A DNA stretch of 64,000 nt from Rubellimicrobium arenae (GTDB taxonomy: Bacteria > Pseudomonadota > Alphaproteobacteria > Rhodobacterales > Rhodobacteraceae): positions 62,001 through 126,000 of the forward strand of contig NZ_JAFMSS010000003.1 in NCBI RefSeq assembly GCF_017916295.1, read 5' to 3'. The notes below the pieces were generated by a model. That model worked only from the letters and a program-made list of their open reading frames with translations. It ran no database searches and was not told the DNA's origin. Made by a program: the position numbers and the translations under genes. Shown one piece after another: positions 41,477 through 50,564 of the stretch (the stretch's first letter is position 1; each line of letters opens with the position of its first letter).

Positions 41477-42448
41477 ATGACGATCAGGGCGACCGTGACG
41501 GGTGTCGGGCACTATCTGCCCGACCGGCTGGTGCCGAATTCCGAGTTCGAGGCCACCCTCGACACCACGGATGAATGGATCCGCGAGCGGACCGGCATAG
41601 AACGGCGGCATTTCGCCGCCCCGGGGCAGACCACCTCGGACATGGGTGCACGCGCCGCGCTTGCGGCCCTGGCCATGGCCGGGCGCGAACCCGGCGACGT
41701 GGATGCCATCATCGTTGCCACCTCCACGCCTGACCTGACCTTTCCTTCGGCCGCCACCATGGTCCAGAAGGCCATTGGAATGACCGGCGGCTTTGCCTTC
41801 GATGTGCAGGCCGTGTGCGCGGGCTTCGTGTACGCGCTCACCACCGCCAACGCGCTGATGCTGGCCGGACAAGCCAAACGCGTGCTCGTCATCGGGGCCG
41901 AGACCTTCTCGAAGATCCTGGACTGGACCGACCGGACGACCTGCGTGCTCTTCGGGGATGGCGCTGGCGCCATGCTCCTAGAGATCGAGGAGGGGGATGG
42001 GTCCGCCCGCGACCGGGGCATCCTGGCCACCGACCTGCACTCGGACGGAAGCTTCAAGGATCTGCTTTACGTCGATGGCGGCATCTCGACGGGCGCGCCG
42101 GGCGTGCTGAAGATGGAAGGGCGCGAGGTTTTCCGCCACGCTGTGGCGAAGCTGGCCCAGACGGCCGAGGCCGCGCTCGAACAGGCGGGGCTGAGCGGCG
42201 CGGACGTGGACTGGATCGTGCCGCACCAAGCCAATCTTCGCATCATCAAGGCGACCGCCCAGAAGATGGGCGTCCCGATGGAGCGGGTCGTGGTGACCGT
42301 GCAGGACCATGGCAACACCTCCGCCGCCTCGATCCCGCTCGCCCTTTCGGTCGGCGTGGGGCGGGGCCAGATCAAACGGGGCGACCTCCTGGTCATGGAG
42401 GCGATCGGCGGCGGGCTCGCCTGGGGCTCCGTTGTCCTTAGATGGTGA
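41477..42448 (+). CDS. fabH: Beta-ketoacyl-ACP synthase III
   Basis: The 323-residue enzyme condenses acetyl-CoA with malonyl-ACP to start fatty acid synthesis. The catalytic cysteine is in FDVQAVCAGFVYALT, histidine in DWIVPHQANLRIIKATA and asparagine in VQDHGNTSAASIPLAL. The N-terminal GVGHYLPDRLVPNSEFE and RTGIERRHFA are also typical. GGAGGAG within the plsX end serves as ribosome-binding site, so it is coupled to plsX. Confidence 0.97.
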   Translation: MTIRATVTGVGHYLPDRLVPNSEFEATLDTTDEWIRERTGIERRHFAAPGQTTSDMGARAALAALAMAGREPGDVDAIIVATSTPDLTFPSAATMVQKAIGMTGGFAFDVQAVCAGFVYALTTANALMLAGQAKRVLVIGAETFSKILDWTDRTTCVLFGDGAGAMLLEIEEGDGSARDRGILATDLHSDGSFKDLLYVDGGISTGAPGVLKMEGREVFRHAVAKLAQTAEAALEQAGLSGADVDWIVPHQANLRIIKATAQKMGVPMERVVVTVQDHGNTSAASIPLALSVGVGRGQIKRGDLLVMEAIGGGLAWGSVVLRW

Positions 42449-42470
42449 ACTTGACCTCACGGACGCGCGA

Positions 42471-42499
42471 TTGACCCCGGGAGTCCCCTAGCCTAATCT
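42471..42499 (+). promoter_or_regulatory. Sigma-70-like promoter of ihfA
   Basis: TTGACC (42471-42476), a 17-bp spacer and TAATCT (42494-42499) are a good match to the housekeeping consensus, 28 bp upstream of the ihfA start and just after the fabH stop. Confidence 0.6.
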
Positions 42500-42526
42500 G
42501 GGCGACACATTGGGCGGGGGCAAGAA

Positions 42527-42829
42527 ATGTCGGATAAGACCTTGACGCGTATGGACTTGGCCGATGCGGTCCATCAGGAGGTGGGTCTGTCGCGCAACGA
42601 CAGCGCCGCCCTGGTCGAGGCAGTCCTGACCCATATTTCCGATGCGCTGGTGCGGGGGGAGACGGTCAAGATCTCGTCCTTCGGGACCTTTTCGGTGCGG
42701 GAGAAGGCTGCCCGCGTCGGCCGCAATCCCAAGACCGGCGAAGAGGTTCCGATCCACCCCCGCCGCGTGCTGAGCTTCCGTTCCTCCCATCTCATGAAGG
42801 ACCGCATCGCCCATGGCAACCGGAGCTAA
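42527..42829 (+). CDS. ihfA: Integration host factor subunit alpha
   Basis: This 100-residue DNA-bending protein of the HU/IHF family has LTRMDLADAVHQEVGLSRND, then VKISSFGTFSVREKAARVGR and NPKTGEEVPIHPRRVLSF, with the intercalating proline in the beta arm. It works with IhfB (not in the window) in transcription, replication and recombination. It overlaps the MerR-type gene by 17 nt, a conserved pair. Confidence 0.96.
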   Translation: MSDKTLTRMDLADAVHQEVGLSRNDSAALVEAVLTHISDALVRGETVKISSFGTFSVREKAARVGRNPKTGEEVPIHPRRVLSFRSSHLMKDRIAHGNRS

Positions 42830-43481
42830 GCCGGTGGTGAAATCCCCGGACGCCTTTCGCACGATCAGCGAGGTTGCGGCCTTCCTCGAAACTCCGGCGC
42901 ATGTGCTTCGGTTCTGGGAATCCAAGTTCCCGCAGATCAAGCCCGTCAAGCGGGCGGGCGGGCGGCGCTACTACCGTCCGGATGACATCGCGCTGCTGGG
43001 CGGCATCAAGGTTCTTCTCCACGAACAGGGGATGACCATCCGCGGCGTGCAGAAGCTTCTGCGCGAGCGGGGGCCCCGCTATGTGGCCGGCTTGTCCGCC
43101 CTCCCCTGGGAAGGAGAGATGGCCGAGGACCTGCCGGACGACAATCCTGATGCCGTGATCGTGGGGCCCTGGCGGAACGCCGGATCCGACGCCGCCGACA
43201 TGGACGAGGCGCCGCAACTGGCGGTGCTCTCGGACGAGCCGGAGGATGACGACATCGCGGATGACGCCCCGGCTCCGCAAACCGGGATGCTTCCTGGGGC
43301 GGCTCTGGCAGCAACCCCGGCACCGGCCCCCGGCGAGGTTACCGAGGACTGCGTCAGCCGTCTGCGGGCCGCACTCTCCCGGGCGGACCTGGACCGGCTG
43401 CGGGATCGCGCCGCCCGCCTGGCACCCTTGGTGGCCCGCCTGCGGGACCTGCGCCAGGGCACCCTGGGTCAAGTGGAATAA
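42813..43481 (+). CDS. MerR-family transcriptional regulator
   Basis: The 222-residue product has an N-terminal MerR winged helix (FRTISEVAAFLETPAHVLRF then WESKFPQIKPVKRAGGRRYY; residues about 16-80), a recognition loop GMTIRGVQKLLRERG, a disordered acidic middle part, and a helical C-terminus (LSRADLDRLRDRAARLAPLV). It lacks the metal-binding cysteines of metal sensors. Genes directly after ihfA of this type are common in alphaproteobacteria; the target is unknown. It overlaps ihfA by 17 nt. Confidence 0.92.
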   Translation: MATGAKPVVKSPDAFRTISEVAAFLETPAHVLRFWESKFPQIKPVKRAGGRRYYRPDDIALLGGIKVLLHEQGMTIRGVQKLLRERGPRYVAGLSALPWEGEMAEDLPDDNPDAVIVGPWRNAGSDAADMDEAPQLAVLSDEPEDDDIADDAPAPQTGMLPGAALAATPAPAPGEVTEDCVSRLRAALSRADLDRLRDRAARLAPLVARLRDLRQGTLGQVE

Positions 43482-43535
43482 GATAGCCGAACCCTCTTGC
43501 CCCCGCTGCGTGAATCGGTCAGAAGGCCCCCATGT

Positions 43536-43612
43536 CGGGCTATAGCGCAGTCTGGTAGCGCGTCCGTCTGGGGGGCGGGAGGTCGCAGGTTCAAGTCCTG
43601 CTAGCCCGACCA
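43536..43612 (+). tRNA. tRNA-Pro (anticodon GGG)
   Basis: The 77-nt gene has the acceptor stem CGGGCTA with TAGCCCG, a D-arm containing GCGCAGTCTGGTAGCGC, an anticodon loop CTGGGGG (GGG at 43570-43572), the T-loop TTCAAGT closed by GCAGG/CCTGC, and an encoded ACCA end. It reads CCC and CCU codons. It lies 54 bp after the MerR-type gene. Confidence 0.95.
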
Positions 43613-43944
43613 TAAACCTCCTCCCAGAGATAGGTCTGAAAAGCCGAGTCATCCAGGTCGGCATCCATGGGATGCCCGAGACGCCAGGGTATTGGATCGA
43701 CCTAGTCAGTCCTTCTGTTTTCGCGAACGAAGCGCGCAGTCGACGTTGCACATCCGGGTCGATCGCGACAGTTGCCGCCTCTCGACGCGTCCCTCGTTAG
43801 ACGCCGGTTCATCTTTTATGCACGGGGCTGCAATGCGACCAGCCCCGCTTCGAAGGCAACACCCGGCGCTGTCCTGTGGCACGGTCCCTTGACTTGCGGG
43901 TCGCGGACCAGTGTCCTCCCGATCGCCATGAGGGAGGGGATTGC
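43613..43944. other. Region between tRNA-Pro and the dCTP deaminase-like gene
   Basis: About 330 bp with no supported gene. No integrase, attachment-site repeat of the tRNA 3' end, or other sign of integration was seen. TTGACT near 43889 could be a -35 box for the downstream gene, but no good -10 follows. Confidence 0.4.
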
Positions 43945-45012
43945 GTGGGAGTCCTGCCGAGCCAGAGGCTTCGGGCATTGATGGCCCAGGGCGTCATCTC
44001 CGCCGATCTTGAGATCGGACCCGGGCAGGTGCAGCCGGCATCGCTCGATTTGCGGTTGGGCCAGTTCGCCGTGCGGGTGCGGGCCTCCTTTCTTGCCGGG
44101 CATGGTCGCACGATCGCGGACAGGCTCGCCACATTCGAGATGCACCGATTCGATCTGTCGGGTGGCGCGGTGCTGGAGAAGGGCTGCGTTTACCTCGTGC
44201 CCCTGATGGAACGGTTGAGCCTTCCTTCCGGCATCGAGGCCGTGGCGAACGCCAAGTCGTCGACAGGGCGTCTCGACCTCCTCACCCGTACGATCTGCGA
44301 CGGCGGGGTCGAGTTCGATCACATCCCGGCCGGCTACCACGGCCCCCTCTGGGCCGAGATCTGTCCGCGATCCTTTTCCGTCCTGGTGCGGCCCGGCATG
44401 CGACTGAATCAGTTGCGGCTGAGGCAGGGCGCTGCCGTCCTGTCGGACGAAGACCTGCGGGCACTCCATGATCAGGTGCCGCTCGTTCAGGACGCCGCCG
44501 GAGTGATCGACGAAGGTCTGGCCTTTTCGGTGGACCTTTCGGGGGCCTCCCGCGTGGGCTGGCGCGCCAAGCCGCACACCGGCGTCATCGACCTCGATCG
44601 CATCGGCCACTACGCGCCCCACGAGTTCTGGGAGGAGATCCGGGGCGAGAACGGGCGCATCATTCTCGACCCCGGCGCCTTCTACATCCTCATGAGCCGG
44701 GAGGCGGTGACGATTCCCCCTGACCACGCGGCCGAGATGGCGCCCTACCTTGCAATGGTGGGGGAGTTCCGCGTCCATTACGCGGGCTTCTTCGACCCGG
44801 GCTTCGGCTATGGACCGGCAGGAACCGGGTCGCGCGGGGTCCTGGAGGTCCGCTGCCACGAGGCCCCCTTTGCGCTGGAACATGGACAGGTCGTCGGACG
44901 CCTCATCTATGAGCGGATGGCCGAGGTTCCCGACCAACTCTACGGCCGGGGCATCGCCTCGAACTACCAGGGCCAGGGGCTGAAGCTGTCCAAGCACTTT
45001 GCCGAGGCCTAG
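43945..45012 (+). CDS. 2'-deoxycytidine 5'-triphosphate deaminase (tandem dUTPase-fold)
   Basis: The 355-residue product consists of two dUTPase/Dcd-like jelly-roll halves: QPASLDLRLGQFAVRVRASF and VANAKSSTGRLDLLTRTICD in the first, and GRIILDPGAFYILMSREAVT and HYAGFFDPGFGYG in the second. This is the long alphaproteobacterial Dcd type, about twice the size of E. coli Dcd. It should deaminate dCTP to dUTP for dTTP synthesis. I chose GTG 43945 because AGGGAGGGG lies just upstream; an in-frame ATG at 43876 would add 23 residues without a ribosome-binding site. Confidence 0.9.
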   Translation: MGVLPSQRLRALMAQGVISADLEIGPGQVQPASLDLRLGQFAVRVRASFLAGHGRTIADRLATFEMHRFDLSGGAVLEKGCVYLVPLMERLSLPSGIEAVANAKSSTGRLDLLTRTICDGGVEFDHIPAGYHGPLWAEICPRSFSVLVRPGMRLNQLRLRQGAAVLSDEDLRALHDQVPLVQDAAGVIDEGLAFSVDLSGASRVGWRAKPHTGVIDLDRIGHYAPHEFWEEIRGENGRIILDPGAFYILMSREAVTIPPDHAAEMAPYLAMVGEFRVHYAGFFDPGFGYGPAGTGSRGVLEVRCHEAPFALEHGQVVGRLIYERMAEVPDQLYGRGIASNYQGQGLKLSKHFAEA

Positions 45013-45048
45013 GGTCGAAGGTCTCCCCCCGCAGCCGCCTGCTCGGCG

Positions 45049-45624
45049 TCAGGGCTCCTCGGGCTCGGGCAAGGGCAGGTCGTCCTGGACCATGGGATCG
45101 CCCAGGAACCCCGCCGCCCGGAGATCGGCCAGACCCGGAAGATCGGCGGCGCTTTCCAGGCCGAAGTGGTCCAGGAACGCGTCCGTCGTCACGTAGGTGG
45201 CCGGCCGTCCCGGCGTCGGCCGCCGCCGCCCGAGCTTGACCCACCCCATCTCGACCAGCTGGTCCAGGGTCCCCTTGCTTACGGAAACGCCGCGGATCTC
45301 CTCGATCTCCGTCCGGGTGACAGGGCCGTGGTAGGCCACGACGGCCAAGGTCTCGATCCCCGCGCGGGACAGCTTGCGGCGCTCGACAACGTCCCTCGAC
45401 ATCAGGAAGCCCAGATCCGGCGCCGTCCGGAACGCCCAAAGGCCGCCCGCCCGGACCAGTTGGACTCCCCTGCCCTCGTACAGCCGGCGAAGCCGGTCCA
45501 GGGCCGCACGGGGATCGCTGCCAGAGGGCAGACGCTCGGCGATCTGTGAGACGCTCAGGGGCTCGGGGGCGGCAAAAAGAATCGCCTCGACCATGCGGTC
45601 CTGCTGATCGGGGCTGGGCATCAT
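45049..45624 (-). CDS. scpB: Segregation and condensation protein B
   Basis: The 191-residue ScpB has two winged-helix domains: MVEAILFAAPEPLSVSQIAE and LSRAGIETLAVVAYHGPVTR then TEIEEIRGVSVSKGTLDQLV. Two copies bind ScpA and help SMC condense the chromosome. The start overlaps the scpA stop by 4 nt (45621-45624). The C-terminus is acidic (LPLPEPEEP). Confidence 0.95.
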   Translation of the reverse strand: MMPSPDQQDRMVEAILFAAPEPLSVSQIAERLPSGSDPRAALDRLRRLYEGRGVQLVRAGGLWAFRTAPDLGFLMSRDVVERRKLSRAGIETLAVVAYHGPVTRTEIEEIRGVSVSKGTLDQLVEMGWVKLGRRRPTPGRPATYVTTDAFLDHFGLESAADLPGLADLRAAGFLGDPMVQDDLPLPEPEEP

Positions 45625-46382
45625 GTTGGGGACCGGGCGCGCAGATGGATGGGGGCAAAGGCCTCCTTCTGCCGTATATCGGCCAGCCCCTCGCGAACGA
45701 GTTCAAGGGCAGCCGCAAAGGTCGCCGCGGTCGCCGCGCGACGACGGCGACCGTCCTCGCTCCAGCCCGGGGGCAGCCAGTCGCGAAGATCGCTCCAGTC
45801 GGCAAAGTCGCCGATCAGCGGCCGCAGGCGCTCCAGCGCCTCTTCCATCGTGTAGACCCCGACACGGTCCATCGCGAAAGGACGGAAGTCGTCCCGCGTC
45901 CGAAGGCGGGCGTAGGCGGACAGGAGGTCGTGGAGCCCTGCGGTGAAGCGAAGGGTCCGGGTTTCCTGCGTGGTTTCCACATACCCCTTGGGAAACATGT
46001 CGCGCCCCAACTGGGGCCGCTCCATGAGCCGGGTTGCCGCCGACCGGAACGCCTCGAGCCGGGCGAGGCGGAAGGCCAGCTCTCGCGCCAGATCCTCAGC
46101 GGGTTCATCGTCCTCGGGATCATCGGGGAGGAGAAGGCGCGACTTCAGGTAGGCGAGCCAGGCGGCCATCACGAGGTAGTCGGCCGCAAGCTCGATCCGC
46201 TGGCGGGCCGCCCGTTCCATGAAGGCGAGGTACTGCTGCGCCAGGGCGAGGATGCTGATCTCGCGCAGGTCCACCTTCTGCTGGCGGGCCAAAGTCAGGA
46301 GGAGGTCCAGCGGCCCCTCGAAGCCTCCAACATCTACGACGAGCGCGGAGGGGACTGCCTCGGGCAGTGTGGCGCCGTCCAT
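45621..46382 (-). CDS. scpA: Segregation and condensation protein A
   Basis: The 253-residue kleisin links SMC with ScpB. The N-terminus has the conserved FEGPLDLLLTLARQQKVDLR and ILALAQQYLAFM; the middle has YLVMAAWLAYLKSRLLLPDD; the C-terminus is winged-helix-like. Its ATG overlaps the nagZ stop by one base (46382) and its stop overlaps scpB by four. Confidence 0.95.
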   Translation of the reverse strand: MDGATLPEAVPSALVVDVGGFEGPLDLLLTLARQQKVDLREISILALAQQYLAFMERAARQRIELAADYLVMAAWLAYLKSRLLLPDDPEDDEPAEDLARELAFRLARLEAFRSAATRLMERPQLGRDMFPKGYVETTQETRTLRFTAGLHDLLSAYARLRTRDDFRPFAMDRVGVYTMEEALERLRPLIGDFADWSDLRDWLPPGWSEDGRRRRAATAATFAAALELVREGLADIRQKEAFAPIHLRARSPT

Positions 46383-47377
46383 CAGACGCCCTCGGGCACG
46401 AGGTCGGCCAACTCCTCGATCAGCGCGGGAAGATCCACAGGCTCAGGAGGTCGCCGAAGCGCCAGGGCGCGTCCCGCCCGGATGCGCGCAGCCTCGCTCA
46501 GGGCGGGAGTGGCGCTGGCGACCTGCTCCATCCCCGGGCGGTCGCCCTTGCAATGGAGCACCAGATCGACCCCGGCCGCGAGCGAGGCCCTCGCACGCTC
46601 GGCCATCGTTCCGGAGAGCGCTTCCATCCCGATGTCATCGGTCATCAGGAGGCCGTCGAAGCCGATATCTTTGCGGATGACCTGCATGGCCCGGGCCGAG
46701 GTCGTGCAGGGCCGGTCCGGATCGACGGACTCGAAGACGATGTGGGCGGTCATGCCGATGGGCAGGTCGCGAAGTTCCCGGAACGGCGCGAAGTCGCGGG
46801 CGTCAAGTTCATCGCGCGGCACGTCGACCCGGGGCAACGCCTTGTGGCTGTCCACGACCGCACGCCCATAGCCTGGAACGTGCTTGAGCACCGGCAGCAC
46901 GCCCCCGGCAAGGAACGCCTCGGCACAGGTCCGCGCGGCAGCCACCACGGTCGGGATGTCCGACCCGTAGAGCCGATTGAGGAGAACCGGATGGGTCTCA
47001 GGTTCCACCAGATCCGCCAGAGGGGCGCAGTTCACGTCGATCCCGACGTCGTTGAGTTCGGCCGCGATCAACCGGTTCCGCACCCACTGGGCCCGCAACG
47101 GATCGGTCGCCAGCCGCATCTGGTCCAGCGCGGGCAGGTACTCGCGCCAGTGCGGCGCCCGCATCCGCTGCACGCGCCCGCCCTCCTGATCGACCAGCAC
47201 CGGCGCGTCGCGACCGACGGAATGCCGAAGCTCCGCCGTCAGACGGCGGAGCTGGTCAGGCGTTTCGATGTTGCGCGCGAACAGGATAAATCCCCACGGG
47301 TCCGATTCGCGCAGGAAGCCACGCTCCCAGTCCGTGAGGGCTGGTCCCTCGACGCCCAGGATCGCGGCCATCGTCAT
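46382..47377 (-). CDS. nagZ: Beta-N-acetylhexosaminidase (muropeptide recycling)
   Basis: The 331-residue GH3 enzyme removes GlcNAc from anhydro-muropeptides in the cytoplasm. Landmarks are GFILFARNIETPDQLRRL, VLVDQEGGRVQRMR, VNCAPLADL, LPVLKHVPGYGRAVVDSHKA (catalytic His) and the nucleophile in LLMTDDIGMEAL. I chose ATG 47377 (MTMAAILG); the second Met codon at 47371 is close. It overlaps the SPOR gene stop and the scpA start by one base each. Confidence 0.94.
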   Translation of the reverse strand: MTMAAILGVEGPALTDWERGFLRESDPWGFILFARNIETPDQLRRLTAELRHSVGRDAPVLVDQEGGRVQRMRAPHWREYLPALDQMRLATDPLRAQWVRNRLIAAELNDVGIDVNCAPLADLVEPETHPVLLNRLYGSDIPTVVAAARTCAEAFLAGGVLPVLKHVPGYGRAVVDSHKALPRVDVPRDELDARDFAPFRELRDLPIGMTAHIVFESVDPDRPCTTSARAMQVIRKDIGFDGLLMTDDIGMEALSGTMAERARASLAAGVDLVLHCKGDRPGMEQVASATPALSEAARIRAGRALALRRPPEPVDLPALIEELADLVPEGV

Positions 47378-48603
47378 CAGTCGGCCACCACCGGGATGCA
47401 GTCCGCGTCCTCGGCCGTCAGGGCGGCACAAAGCCGGCGGGCGTCGGCGTGGTCGGCGAACCCGGTCGCCCGAAGGCGGAAGAACGTGCGCCCGCCGCTC
47501 TGGGCTTCCTGGATGACGCGCTCCTTGGAGCCCAGGAACTCACCGAACCGGCCCTGGAGCCGCTCCCACTCGGACGCCGCGATCTCGGCCGAATCGTAGG
47601 CGCCGAGCTGGATCATGTTGGTGCCCGCGGCCACCGCGTCGGACACGGCAGGCGCTGCGGCTTCGGTTGCAGGCGCTGCGGCCGGAACCTCCGCCTTGGC
47701 CGTTTCCACGACGGCGCGCGCCGGACGGACCGGCGGCAGGACCGCCGAGGCAACGCCGGGAACCGTGGCCGGGATGACCGTGATGGCGGCCGACGCGACC
47801 TCGACCGGCGCATCGGCCGCCGGAGCCTTGGCGGCCTCGACAGCGGGGGCGACGGCCGCGGTGGGGGCGGCTTCAGGCGGCGGGGCCATGACGGTCACCT
47901 GGGGAGCCGCCGCATCCGCCGGGGCGGCTGGCTCGACCGGGGTTGCGGCCGACGCGGCCGAGATCTGGTCGGCGAAGGCCTGAACCTCGTCAGAGGTCAT
48001 GGGCCGCTCGCTGGGCGTGATCGTGGTCACGGGGGCCAGTTCCGCCGACGCGGCTCCGGCGGTCACCGGCGCATCCGTCGCGACGACCTCGCCCGCTTCG
48101 GCGGTGGTCTGGACGACCTCGAGATCCTCGGCGGCGAGGCCGGGGGTCGGCGGCGCCAGCATCAGCACATCGGACGGCGGCGCCGCGGTTCCGGCCGCGG
48201 GAATCGCGTTCACTGCCAGACCCTGGGAGGGCATCACTTCGCCGCCCGGATCGGCGGGAACGACGCGCATCGGGCCTTCCTCGGCAGCGACGACGGGCAG
48301 GCCCAGTACTTCGCGGAGCACGAGCTTGTAGCCCCAGACGCCGATCCCGGCGACCAGAGCGAGCGACAGGATGCCGCCCCCGGCCCAGACTGCGAGCCGC
48401 GCCTTGGCCAAGGGACCACCGGCGCCGGCGTTGTATTCCGCCAAGGCCGCATGGGCCGAAGCACGGGGCTCCTCACCGGGACGGTGGGGACCGAATCGCT
48501 CGCCGCGCGGCCCGGTGGCGCGGGCGGCGCTCTCCCTGGACATGCGGGGTTCGCGTGTGGCGCTAAGTGCGCCGAAACTGGAGTTGGCGGTCCAATCAGC
48601 CAT
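47377..48603 (-). CDS. SPOR-domain cell-division/cell-wall protein
   Basis: The 408-residue protein has a cytoplasmic N-terminus (1-70), one membrane helix (WAGGGILSLALVAGIGVWGY, about 72-91), a long alanine/proline/valine-rich periplasmic linker, and a C-terminal SPOR domain that binds denuded septal peptidoglycan (IQLGAYDSAEIAASEWERLQ; later FFRLRATGFADHADARRLCA). I chose ATG 48603 because GAGG lies 6 nt upstream; an ATG 12 nt further up is possible. It lies between argS and nagZ on the same strand. Confidence 0.9.
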   Translation of the reverse strand: MADWTANSSFGALSATREPRMSRESAARATGPRGERFGPHRPGEEPRASAHAALAEYNAGAGGPLAKARLAVWAGGGILSLALVAGIGVWGYKLVLREVLGLPVVAAEEGPMRVVPADPGGEVMPSQGLAVNAIPAAGTAAPPSDVLMLAPPTPGLAAEDLEVVQTTAEAGEVVATDAPVTAGAASAELAPVTTITPSERPMTSDEVQAFADQISAASAATPVEPAAPADAAAPQVTVMAPPPEAAPTAAVAPAVEAAKAPAADAPVEVASAAITVIPATVPGVASAVLPPVRPARAVVETAKAEVPAAAPATEAAAPAVSDAVAAGTNMIQLGAYDSAEIAASEWERLQGRFGEFLGSKERVIQEAQSGGRTFFRLRATGFADHADARRLCAALTAEDADCIPVVAD

Positions 48604-48680
48604 GCCGTGCCTCATGCTCTGTCGCGCGTCCCTGGCGTGACCGGGTGCGCCGCTGCCTCAACGACCCGGCACGGCGCGCT

Positions 48681-50423
48681 TCAGCGCATCTCGTTGACCG
48701 GGGTCACGCCAAGGATACCGAGGCCCGAGGCGATGACAACGGCAACCGCCCGCACGAGAGCGATCTTGGCCCGCGATGTGTCCAGATCGCCCTCCTGCAG
48801 GAATCGGAGATTCGGATCGTCGTTCCCGCGGTTCCAGAGCGAGTGAAAGTCGGAGGCCAAGTCATAGAGATAAAAGGCGATCCGGTGCGGCTCCATGCCC
48901 TTCGCGGCGATCTCCACGAGGCGCGGCCACTCGCCCAGGGTGTGGGCGACCTTGAGCTCGGCGTCGTGGCCCAGACGCGACAGGTCGCCAGCGGAAAGTG
49001 CCTCGGGCGAGACGTCGAGGCCGGCTTCGGCGGCTTTCCGCAGGACCGACTGGGCTCGGGCATGGGCGTACTGCACGTAGAAGACTGGGTTGTCCTTCGA
49101 CTGCTCGAGCACCTTGTCGAAGTCGAAGTCGAGCGGCGCATCGTTCTTGCGGGTGAGCATCGCAAAGCGCGTGACGTCCGGCCCCACCTGCTCCACCACG
49201 TCCCGCAGGGTGACGAAGGTGCCGGCGCGCTTGGACATCTTGAAGGGCTCCCCGTTCTTGAGGAGCTTCACGAGCTGCATGAGCCGGAACTCAATCGGCA
49301 CCTGCCCGTTGGTGAGCGCCGAGACCGCGGCCTTCATCCGCTTGACGTAGCCGCCGTGGTCGGCCCCGAACACGTCGATCAGGAGATCGAAGCCGCGCTG
49401 CGTCTTGTCGTAATGGTAGGCGATGTCGGGCGCGAAATAGGTCCATGAACCGTCGGACTTCTTGACGGGGCGGTCGACGTCGTCGCCATGGGCGGTCGAC
49501 CGGAAGAGCGTCTGCTCGCGAGGCTCCCAATCCTCGGGGAGCTTGCCCTTGGGCGGCTCGAGCACGCCTTCGTAGATCAGCCCCTGCGAGCGCAGCCGCT
49601 CGATGGCTTCCTCGATCTTGCCGGTGCCGTAGAGGGCCTTCTCGCTCGAGTAGACGTCCATCTGGACGCCCAGCAGCGCCAGATCCGCCCGGATCATGGC
49701 CATCATGGCCTCGGTCGCGAAATCCCGCACCGGGATCAGCCATTCGGATTCGGGCTGGTTGAGGAGCGTGTCACCGTATTTAGTCTTGAGAGCCTCGCCC
49801 ACGGGGACGAGGTAGTCGCCGGGGTAGAGGCCCTCGGCGATCTCGGGCGACAGGCCGTTGGCCTCGCGGTAGCGTTCGAATGCGGAGCGGGCGAGCACGT
49901 CCACCTGCGCACCGCCGTCATTGATGTAGTATTCGCGCGTGACGTCCCAGCCCGCGAAGTCCAGGAGCCGGGCCAGCGCGTCGCCGAAGACCGCCCCGCG
50001 GGTGTGGCCCACATGCATGGGGCCGGTCGGGTTGGCGGACACGAACTCGACGTTGACGCGCTTGCCCCCGCCCATCGCGGAGCGGCCATAGGCCGGGTCC
50101 GTCAGCACGGCGCGGACGACGTCCTGCCAGACCTGGGGCGCGAGGCGCAGATTGAGGAAGCCGGGGCCCGCGGCCTCGGCCGAGGCGACGCGGGGATCCT
50201 CGCGCAGCTTCTCGGCGAGGGCGTCCGCGATGGAGCGGGGGTTCTGCCCCGCAGGCTTGGCAAGGACCATGGCGGCGTTGGTGGCCATGTCGCCATGGCC
50301 CGGGTCGCGCGGCGGCTCGACTGCCACCGCGTCCGTCGAGAGACCCTCCGGCAGCCGCCCTTCGCGAGCGAGCCGCTCCACGGCCTCCAGGACAAGGGAG
50401 CGGATGTCGGTGAAGAGGTTCAT
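48681..50423 (-). CDS. argS: Arginyl-tRNA synthetase
   Basis: The 580-residue class I synthetase has an N-terminal Add1 domain, the HIGH-type motif as HVGH (residues 137-140, in SANPTGPMHVGHTRGA), VFGADHGGYVKRMKAA, the KMSKR loop in GEPFKMSKRAGTFVTL, and a C-terminal DALR anticodon-binding domain (YVQYAHARAQSVLRKA). The start and length are normal. Downstream lies the SPOR gene (77-bp gap), upstream dgt. Confidence 0.98.
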   Translation of the reverse strand: MNLFTDIRSLVLEAVERLAREGRLPEGLSTDAVAVEPPRDPGHGDMATNAAMVLAKPAGQNPRSIADALAEKLREDPRVASAEAAGPGFLNLRLAPQVWQDVVRAVLTDPAYGRSAMGGGKRVNVEFVSANPTGPMHVGHTRGAVFGDALARLLDFAGWDVTREYYINDGGAQVDVLARSAFERYREANGLSPEIAEGLYPGDYLVPVGEALKTKYGDTLLNQPESEWLIPVRDFATEAMMAMIRADLALLGVQMDVYSSEKALYGTGKIEEAIERLRSQGLIYEGVLEPPKGKLPEDWEPREQTLFRSTAHGDDVDRPVKKSDGSWTYFAPDIAYHYDKTQRGFDLLIDVFGADHGGYVKRMKAAVSALTNGQVPIEFRLMQLVKLLKNGEPFKMSKRAGTFVTLRDVVEQVGPDVTRFAMLTRKNDAPLDFDFDKVLEQSKDNPVFYVQYAHARAQSVLRKAAEAGLDVSPEALSAGDLSRLGHDAELKVAHTLGEWPRLVEIAAKGMEPHRIAFYLYDLASDFHSLWNRGNDDPNLRFLQEGDLDTSRAKIALVRAVAVVIASGLGILGVTPVNEMR

Positions 50424-50564
50424 GGTCGGAGTCCCCGGGGTTGTTCAGCCGAAGGCCCTATCATGCCGGGGGTCGGTTAAGGAAGGGCTGGGGCACCGGG
50501 CGGTCGGCCCGCCCGATGCGCAACGGCCGGCGGGGCGCCCTGCACCAGAGCGCCGCCCCGAGCG

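Noticed and set aside
43536..43944. tRNA-Pro as an integration site of a mobile element
   Set aside because: No integrase, no repeat of the tRNA 3' end and no foreign-looking genes follow; the next gene is a housekeeping nucleotide enzyme.
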